Part shown: piece after piece, positions 4,803 to 11,073 of the stretch
Numbering within the stretch: position 1 is the stretch's first letter
Layout: every line of letters begins with the position of its first letter
Assembly: GCA_036939355.1 (NCBI GenBank)
Contig: JALLAP010000673.1
Span: 1 to 11,073, forward strand
Source: Thalassiosira profunda
Taxonomy: Eukaryota > Bacillariophyta > Thalassiosirophyceae > Thalassiosirales > Thalassiosiraceae
DNA: 11,073 nucleotides
Reading direction: 5' to 3'
Notes under the pieces: model-generated
What the model was told of the DNA's origin: nothing
The model's database searches: none
The model's input: the letters and a program-made list of their open reading frames with translations, nothing else
Position numbers and translations under genes: made by a program

Positions 4803-7512
4803 CTAATAGAAGTCCTCTTCGTCATCAAACTCGTCCACCACCATCCCGCTGATCCCTCCGAACAACTCCAGTTCGTCGTCTCCTCTCATGCTCAGCTCGC
4901 CGCTTTCGGACACGTCCATTCCGCGCTTTTTCGCAAGCGCTTTCATGATGGCCGCCTGCATCGGACTCAGCACGGCCTGTGCGCCTCCCAGCAGTCCCTC
5001 ATTCTCGCCGTCCAAGATGCCCACCTGCACGGCACACCCCAACGCTACCGCCTCGTCGGGGTGGACCGTGCGCTGGGGCACCATTCCCACGACGGCCTCC
5101 AGCAGCTTTCCGATGACGGGCATGCGGGTGGCGCCTCCGACGAGGACTATGCGGGAGAGGGGCCGGCCATGAATTCCCTCCTGGACGCGTTCGTTGCCCA
5201 CGCTGACGGAGGTTGGCTGTGGCGCACTGGCAGCCGCTGCGCCACCGCCGCGTTTTTGCTTGCCGCCAAGCTGTTTCCCCAAAAGAGACGCTTCAGTTGC
5301 TTCCTCCATGGCAGACCGCTTTTGCTTCCGGAACGAGCGTTCTCGTTTGTCGATATCCCGTGCTTTTCTCCGGCCTCGCTGCTGCGCCTTTTTCTGAGCC
5401 TTGATGTCCATCATCTCTAATTGTCGCAGGGCCTGTTCATTCAGCACCTCCTCTGAGGCATCACTCTCCACCGACGCCGCACCGCCATGGCCAGTTTTGA
5501 CCAATAGCTCGTCCTCATCGTCGTCTTCGTCATCAAAGTCCCAAAAGCCTTCTCCGCCCATCTCCATCGCGTCGGCCATTTCCATTGCATTCTCCACAAA
5601 ACTTGGTCTTGCATCGCCTGGAAGCAACACGCCTGCCATGATGGCCACTTCTCGAATCGGCTGGAGCAACATTTGCAGTTCGTTGTAACAGACGGCCTCG
5701 AAGATTTTGCGATCGAGGGAGACGATGGTGTAGTCTCCCCTCTCAAGCATGCCCCGATCCGCTTCTATCTTGCTCGCATCGAATGGGCCAATCACATTGC
5801 TCAACGATTCGTCTCCGCCGACTTTCCTCCATCCCTCCTCCGTCAATGGAACACGGACCTCCACCACCTTTTGGTTCGACAGGGACTTTCGCGCCTCCTC
5901 GGCCACGCGCAGGATGATGTCGGGCACCTCGCCCGATCCCTGCCGATACCAATCCTTGACCGGCCGTCTTCTTGCCTTCTTATTTCCAGAATCGTCTTCC
6001 AGCGCTTTGATAACTTCGCCGTTCGAAGTCCTCTTGGCGTCCGAACTCGATTTCCTGCCGTGCTCCGCCGCGCAGCCGCTCAAATACTCCGCCACTCGTT
6101 TGTCGAAGTCCGTCCCGCCCAGACGATTGTTCCCCACCGTCGCCAGCACCTCTGTCACGCCGCCTCCCACCTCCAGCACAGACACGTCAAAGGTGCCTCC
6201 TCCCAGGTCGAACACCAGGATGAGCTCCTCCTTGTCATAGTACCCGGTCATCTCCTCTTCGTCACTGTCAGCTGCAGACGCCGCCCCGTAAGCGAGTGCA
6301 GCGGCCTCCGGCTCCGGGAGCAATTTCACCTTGGGCACGCCCGCCAACTCTGACGCTCGAATTGTGGCCTGCCGCTGTGCGTCGGTGAAGTAGGCGGGCA
6401 CCCCGATTACTGCCCGGGTCACCTTTGCCTCCTCGTTCGAGCGTGATTCAGCGGTGTCGTAGAGCTTTCGGAGAATGCAGGCACTGATTTGCTCCGGTCG
6501 CAGTATCGCCGCTGATGATGCAGCATTGCCATTGATATTGCAAGTGAGCAGTGCCGGGTCGTCCCGCGCCGCCTCCAGCTGCTTGTGCAACTTGGGCAAT
6601 TCCGACTGCTTCTTCCGCTTCCATTTGCTGCCCTTTCTTTTTCTCTTCTTCTTCTTGCCCTTTGGTTTGGACTTCTCGTCGCTTTCCAGTATATTGAATA
6701 TGTCCTCGAGGCCTTCAGGGCTAACACCGACACTATCGCCACTGACAGCATCATTCACGCTGCCAATGTACAGATTGGGAACAACCCCGGTAGCCAGCTC
6801 TGCCATTCTACCCCCTGTCCCCATTATTCTCTTGACGTTGCGGTACGTGCTGTTCGGGTGGGTTTGCTCGTCGTCTATTGCTGTATTTCCCACGTGTATT
6901 TGATATGAGTTGTCCCAATCTGGCCATTCTATTGATGCGCCTGTTGCGGTTGCCACTGCTTGATCAGTCCAGGGAGGCAGCGACAATTGTTCTGATGCAC
7001 CATCAATCTCGTCGCCAAACACAAAGGAAACGACGCTGGGAATGGTCCGCCCCTCGTGATCGACCTCGATCATGGTGGGCACGGTTCTTTCGTTGGCGAG
7101 GGAGAAGTTGAGTGAGAGTGACAGGATAAATTCAACAGCTGAATGAGGTTGCGTGCGCATGTGGATGTGTGCACATCACGTGTTCATGCATTGCAAAAAC
7201 TCACCGCGGCGACCCATCTTCCGCCGGCACCATCATGGCCAGCGCCGAATTCGTCGTGCCGAGGTCGATGCCCACGCCGATGCCGTGCAGGTGCGGCTCC
7301 TCGCCACCTTCTGACAGCGAGCCATCATCGGCGGCAGCACTCAGGTGATGGGTGGTGCTGATTCTTATCCGCGACGCCCTCCTCTCTGCTAACCCCGAGC
7401 GAGCCGTGGCCGGCCTCCTCGCCGGCGCCGCAGGGAGGAGGCCGCTGCAGGTGGGCGGGAGCAGCAGCGAGAGGGCGGCAAGGGCGGTCGTCGCCATGGA
7501 GGCCGTCGACAT
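4803..7512 (-). CDS. Divergent Hsp70-like ATPase-domain protein lacking a substrate-binding domain (2 exons)
   Basis: Exons are 7512-7205 and 7086-4803, giving 863 residues. The phase-2 junction restores an Arg codon and leads into [11 protein letters not shown], as expected for Hsp70. Residues 7-30 are hydrophobic and then Pro/Ala/Arg-rich, like a signal peptide plus transit peptide. Nucleotide-domain motifs in order: GIDLGTTNS (81-89), [13 protein letters not shown] (329-341), [13 protein letters not shown] (358-370), [11 protein letters not shown] (395-405), [10 protein letters not shown] (422-431), [11 protein letters not shown] (749-759) and [13 protein letters not shown] (778-790). Insertions lie at about 127-164, at about 239-290 (KKKKRKRK core) and at about 613-743 (an acidic run, then a basic, probably coiled-coil stretch). 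In a gapless alignment of VGNTAI with the Hsp70 VGxxAK motif, the catalytic Lys is Ile173. After the last ATPase motif comes an acidic 70-residue tail ending [10 protein letters not shown], with no interdomain linker and no peptide-binding beta domain. An in-frame ATG at 7662 would add 50 residues but bury the signal-like segment, so 7512 is preferred. Confidence 0.88.
7087..7204 (-). other. Intron of the Hsp70-like gene (118 nt)
   Basis: The donor is GTGAGT at 7204-7199. The acceptor is a pyrimidine-rich stretch ending AACGAAAG at 7087. It is phase 2. Unspliced, exon 1 meets a TGA immediately after the junction. The splice joins the glycine-rich phosphate-binding motif to the next conserved Hsp70 segment. 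Confidence 0.85.
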
Positions 7513-7669
7513 GCTGGGTGTGCTGCCTGGGGGGCGGGTGCGAGGTGCTGTTGACAGAAAAAATGGCGCCCGAAACTTTCCTCCCTCGCAGCGCACGCAC
7601 GGGAGAAGAAGGTGTTGAAAGTGGAGCAGTCGTGTGCTTATTGATTCGGACGCTGTGGCCATGGCCAGA
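7513..7669 (-). promoter_or_regulatory. 157-bp gap: 3' end of the DUF6824 gene and promoter/leader of the Hsp70-like gene
   Basis: Both flanking genes lie on the minus strand, so this short gap must hold the end of one transcript and the start of the next. A possible polyadenylation word, AATAAG, lies near 7640. No TATA box or clear heat-shock element was seen. The strand is pyrimidine-rich toward the Hsp70-like ATG. Confidence 0.4.
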
Positions 7670-10600
7670 TTACGTTGCAAATGAACGAAACATGGTGACC
7701 AACCCGTCACGCGAGGTCCCGGTGATCGTATACGGACCGAATTCGTTTCGCCCCGATCCATCAATGTTGTGATATCCCTCGCTGTTCTCCTGGAAGTGCA
7801 ATGCGATCTCTGGCTCCTGGATTCTATTGCCGTCCAGATCGAACCATCCTGTTCCTGTGAAATCAAGGGGCCGCCCCGAGTCACGCTGTCTCAAATCGTA
7901 CTCGAACTTGTTCAATAGTCCCTGGACATTCTCCGGGTCGGCCATGATGCCTTCGAGGCTCGGCGCCCACAGCCCGCTTATCTGTTCACTATCTCGATAT
8001 GTAGCGAGTCTCCCACGTAGGGTGACGACGCCCGTTTGGTACATCTTTGCGGGCACGGGGAGCCCTCCTGCTTTCAAAGCATTGTCCGTCAAACTCTCGC
8101 TGGCAACAATGGGTTCCGCAGCACCTGCGGCCGAGGGAGGATACTTTTTCTTCATCCGCACGTCAAATGCTGGACCGTCATCTCTTCTAGTGGCGGTGCC
8201 GCGAAGCTCAAAGGTGCCATATCGGTTGGTCCCTTCGCCTTTGATTGAGAACTTTCCGTCCGTCTCCTTCTCGATGAACGACACCCGAACACGAGATTCT
8301 TGCACGATGTCACGCATTTTCAGCTTGAGGTACCCCACTTCGTACTCCTGAACGAACAAGCCCTCGAAGACGCCGCTCATGGGAAGCACTTTCACATCTT
8401 CGTCCGACGAGAGTTTGCGCACGAGTTGGAAATGCTGAGGGGAGGATTTCCTATCCGTCCAAGTTCCCTCGATGATGTGGCGCTGCTTTCCGTTCTCTTC
8501 TGAATACGACAGCGTTCCGGTCAGCTCAATACCCTTCGATTTTTGGTGGCCATTCTTTCTCTTGTGGACCAATATCTCCTCCAACTCCTCCAACATAATC
8601 TCCTCAACGTCATCGTCCTCATAAACAATCTTGTAAAGCTGTTCCTTTTCATCGTACGCCATCACTTTCCCTGGAAAAGGACGTCTCACGCCGTCGTCAG
8701 GGTCCTCAAAGAATTTCGACACCTTTGTGCCAACCGGGTAAACGTGGCCAGAGGGATGCGCATCGCCCTCCTCCGCATCCAGCAGATGCTGAGCTGTTTC
8801 AGATGGTGGCTGCTGAGCCGCATCTTCGCTCGCTTGCTCAGACGCAGCAGCAATTCGAGGCCGTTCCTGTTCGTCTGCCAGTTGAGAAGGTGGTTCCTCC
8901 GAGGTTGTTCTATCACCACCATGCTGATTCCCCTGACTCGGACAATTCCCAGGCACACTCTCAGGCGATCCGGATCCATGCTCCGCAGAGAGTGACTGCT
9001 CTCGTTTGTCTGACTTGCTCCCATTACTGGTAGATTGCGTGGCGTCGTCTGGTGGCGCATCCATCTGTGGCTCGTGCTGCTGTTGCGTTGATTCTATGTG
9101 AGAGTCCAAAATGCCTGGAGCGTCCTCGTGAGGCGAGACCAGCGTCTCGTGATGCTGTTGCCTCTGCTGTTGCACTGTCGATTCGACTTGCTTTTCTGCC
9201 TGTGATCGTTCTGGTGTCTGAACAAGCTGCTCTTCTTCAACATCAGAACCTGTCAAGTCAACGAGCTCGTTCTGAAGTATCAAGTCTGGACGTCTCTCAT
9301 CAGGCAACACATGGCTGGTTTGCCCTGGAGCGCTCCCGTTGGCTGTTGATTGCATAGCCGCATGCTGTGGCTGCTCAGAGGCGCTTTCGCGTTGCTCGAG
9401 CTCGTCGAAAAGGGATCTTTCGCCAGGTCTGATCTTCCGGACTCTCATCACCTCGAACAAAACGGGCCCGATGCTATTATCTTCCTTGCGCTGCATCTTG
9501 GATTCAAGCCAATCATACACGCCATCGAGTTCTCTGCTCTCATTTGTCAAGGGCCTACATACGACGTCGTGTTGTTGGATGCCGTATTTGACTGATGCGG
9601 GTGAATTTGGCTGGACGTCCGATACTATTGTGAGGACCATCGACCCATACGTCCTCCTGGAGAAGGTGAATCCAACCTCCCGGCCATCAAACTCGTGAAC
9701 GACGTAGCGGCGGATAGAATAATTGATGCTTCGTAGATCTCCAGGAGTGGGGCACATCTGCTTCAAGATCTGATTGATAGAGTCGTCACTCTCAAACCGC
9801 CGAAAGACATGAAAGGAGAGAGGCCGATTCCGGGACTTTCCGAAAAGCCAGTCTCTTGTTGCTTCGTGGCTGGGTTCGGCAGTTTGGATTGGGGGCACTA
9901 AGATGTCGCCATCGTGCAACCCATGCCAATATGCCTCAGAGTTTTTGCGAATATCGGATATCCGGGTAATGGCAGGGTTGTTTTCGTCTTGCCGAATGCT
10001 GAAGCCCAGATCGCCACCGCGTGTTAATGTGAACCTGTGCCGAGCGTGGTTGAGCGGTGGGGGAATTTGGAGTTGTTGTTCTGGACCCACTTCAGTTGCA
10101 GCTGCAACATTTCGCTGCTGGTGCGCTGGGGCTGGTTCTGTATGATGCTGGAAATCCTGGATTGGCTCAGCTCCAGCATTTTGGAGAGGATCAGGCACCA
10201 TTATAGGAGAGACCCTCATGCCCGGCGCGGCGTTGTTTGGAGGATGATACTGCGTAGCATGTGGAGGCGCCACTACTGGATAGGCCCTCCCATTCACGTT
10301 CGGAGGCGCCGCTGCCATGGCATAATTGGGTGGAGGGTAATGCGTAAAAGCCGGTGGATGCTGGTAGAAGGGACCAGGATGAGGTTGATATCCAGGGCCT
10401 TGTGCCGGCTGGTGCATGGGACCAGTCGGAGGCTGATATCCAGGACCTTGTGCCGGCTGGTACATGGGACCAGTCGGAGGCTGAAAGAAAGGCGCAGTTG
10501 GTGGTGGATTCGTGCTCGCGGCAGGGTTCGTTCCGCGCGGGACATGAGCACCCACAGCATTCGTATTTTGCTCCAGATCGTACGCCACAGGAGCAAGCGG

Positions 10601-11073
10601 AGGCGCCGGCGACCGTGGGCGCACTTCACCCAGCGCCTGAATCACTCTGTTGATCGCAGCCTCGCCCCCAATCTTTAACCACATATTTGGCCCTACCGCC
10701 TCTAAAAACCGTCCTGGCGGTACGAGCTCACGAATAGTCTCAACAACCTTCGCGGCGATAGTGGTCCTTTCTGCCGGACGTGCGTTGATGAACGGCTGCC
10801 GATGCAAAGCGATCTGTTCGAAAAAGTACTTGTTTCCTGGAACTGCAAGTCCCTGGTCCAATACGACATCATAAGCGTTTGGCGAAGTAATGTAGATGCT
10901 CGCGGCCTTCTCCTCGCTCACAGCATGCTGCATGCATCGTATCACTTTGGCGCACGCAGCCACATCCCCAACTTCCAACCAAGAGTTGGCCCCTGCCTCC
11001 GCCAAAAACCGTCCCGGTGGAATAAGACCTCGAACAGATGCAACAATCTTGGCGGCTATGTTGTCCTTGTCTG
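7670..11073 (-). CDS. Multidomain DUF6824 / PDZ-like / Tudor-like protein, 5' end off window
   Basis: The frame is open from the window edge (first full codon at 11071) to TAA at 7672-7670, giving 1133 residues with no intron needed. The edge holds the end of one DUF6824 copy (IPPGRFL at about 17-23, then NSWLEVGD). A second copy spans about 66-152 (VPGNKYFFEQI, VPPGRFLEAVG, IQALGEVRP). DUF6824 occurs mainly in diatom proteins and its function is unknown. Residues 153-330 are disordered, P/Q/H/Y-rich, with a 16-residue tandem repeat. Two PDZ-like domains follow at about 342-425 (GDLGFSI as carboxylate loop) and about 450-545 (REVGFTF). Next are an acidic/Gln-rich linker with a SUMO-interaction-like ELVDLTGSDVEEE (602-614), a Tudor-like domain at about 776-835 (YPVGTKVSKFF, YKIVYEDDDVEEI), and a beta-rich repeat region at about 845-1125. 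The set suggests a scaffold or chromatin-associated adaptor; this is inference. There is no signal peptide in view. Confidence 0.85.
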   Translation of the reverse strand, partial: DKDNIAAKIVASVRGLIPPGRFLAEAGANSWLEVGDVAACAKVIRCMQHAVSEEKAASIYITSPNAYDVVLDQGLAVPGNKYFFEQIALHRQPFINARPAERTTIAAKVVETIRELVPPGRFLEAVGPNMWLKIGGEAAINRVIQALGEVRPRSPAPPLAPVAYDLEQNTNAVGAHVPRGTNPAASTNPPPTAPFFQPPTGPMYQPAQGPGYQPPTGPMHQPAQGPGYQPHPGPFYQHPPAFTHYPPPNYAMAAAPPNVNGRAYPVVAPPHATQYHPPNNAAPGMRVSPIMVPDPLQNAGAEPIQDFQHHTEPAPAHQQRNVAAATEVGPEQQLQIPPPLNHARHRFTLTRGGDLGFSIRQDENNPAITRISDIRKNSEAYWHGLHDGDILVPPIQTAEPSHEATRDWLFGKSRNRPLSFHVFRRFESDDSINQILKQMCPTPGDLRSINYSIRRYVVHEFDGREVGFTFSRRTYGSMVLTIVSDVQPNSPASVKYGIQQHDVVCRPLTNESRELDGVYDWLESKMQRKEDNSIGPVLFEVMRVRKIRPGERSLFDELEQRESASEQPQHAAMQSTANGSAPGQTSHVLPDERRPDLILQNELVDLTGSDVEEEQLVQTPERSQAEKQVESTVQQQRQQHHETLVSPHEDAPGILDSHIESTQQQHEPQMDAPPDDATQSTSNGSKSDKREQSLSAEHGSGSPESVPGNCPSQGNQHGGDRTTSEEPPSQLADEQERPRIAAASEQASEDAAQQPPSETAQHLLDAEEGDAHPSGHVYPVGTKVSKFFEDPDDGVRRPFPGKVMAYDEKEQLYKIVYEDDDVEEIMLEELEEILVHKRKNGHQKSKGIELTGTLSYSEENGKQRHIIEGTWTDRKSSPQHFQLVRKLSSDEDVKVLPMSGVFEGLFVQEYEVGYLKLKMRDIVQESRVRVSFIEKETDGKFSIKGEGTNRYGTFELRGTATRRDDGPAFDVRMKKKYPPSAAGAAEPIVASESLTDNALKAGGLPVPAKMYQTGVVTLRGRLATYRDSEQISGLWAPSLEGIMADPENVQGLLNKFEYDLRQRDSGRPLDFTGTGWFDLDGNRIQEPEIALHFQENSEGYHNIDGSGRNEFGPYTITGTSRDGLVTMFRSFAT
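10386..10481 (-). repeat. Two near-perfect 48-bp tandem repeats in the proline-rich region
   Basis: Units 10386-10433 and 10434-10481 differ at only about three bases. Each encodes 16 residues of the form YQPPTGPM(H/Y)QPAQGPG. A decayed third copy follows (YQPHPGPFYQ). The unit length is a multiple of three, so copy-number change keeps the frame. Confidence 0.85.

Noticed and set aside
4767..6353. Long plus-strand frames (217, 226 and 163 codons) opposite the Hsp70-like exon
   Set aside because: They lie antisense to a strongly motif-supported coding exon, show no recognisable domain, and have the composition expected of a GC-rich antisense frame.
7513..7669. Heat-shock element upstream of the Hsp70-like gene
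   Set aside because: GAAAGTTTC and scattered TTC words occur, but the spacing does not match alternating GAA/TTC pentamers.
7513..7884. Longer N terminus for the Hsp70-like protein from an in-frame ATG at 7662 or beyond
   Set aside because: The frame is open, but it would run toward or into the upstream gene's coding end and would bury the hydrophobic targeting-like segment that begins at 7512.
10037..10678. 213-codon plus-strand Arg/His-rich frame with internal repeats
   Set aside because: It is antisense to the proline-rich part of the DUF6824 protein, and its repeat is just the 48-bp coding repeat read backwards.

Overview
The window reads as nuclear DNA from a diatom, most likely a centric one. 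Three things support this. Introns are short (59-118 nt), and four of the five proposed have GTGAGT donors and CAG/AAG acceptors. The large protein at the right edge carries a tandem domain matching the diatom-typical DUF6824 family. Genes are packed closely, with long proteins rich in Q, P and acidic residues. No bacterial signals, rRNA, tRNA or CRISPR were seen.

Layout, left to right. (1) 1-1468, minus: a Gln/Pro/His-rich protein of unknown function in four visible exons, running off the left edge. (2) 1469-1962: its leader and promoter region, with a TATA-like box and a pyrimidine-rich tract. (3) 1963-2850, minus: a HAD-superfamily hydrolase resembling HDHD3, with an N-terminal signal or anchor segment. 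(4) 2851-3878: a 1-kb divergent intergenic region with a very GC-rich block and two copies of a ~260-270 bp terminal-inverted-repeat element in opposite orientation (3025-3282 and 3312-3581), which look like MITEs. (5) 3879-4754, plus: a membrane-anchored GST-fold protein of the metaxin/FAXC type. (6) 4803-7512, minus: a divergent Hsp70-like ATPase of 863 residues in two exons. Its nucleotide-binding domain is swollen by three insertions, the canonical catalytic lysine is replaced by Ile, and there is no substrate-binding domain. (7) 7670-11073, minus: a partial protein of at least 1133 residues with tandem DUF6824 domains, a proline-rich repeat region, two PDZ-like domains, a SUMO-interaction-like motif, a Tudor-like domain and a C-terminal beta-rich repeat.

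The metaxin-like and Hsp70-like genes converge with 48 bp between their stop codons. The Hsp70-like start lies only 157 bp downstream of the DUF6824 protein's stop. I see no sign that these genes form one pathway; the arrangement looks like ordinary dense diatom gene packing. The most unusual items are the Hsp70-like protein, the architecture of the DUF6824/PDZ/Tudor-like protein, and the paired inverted elements.
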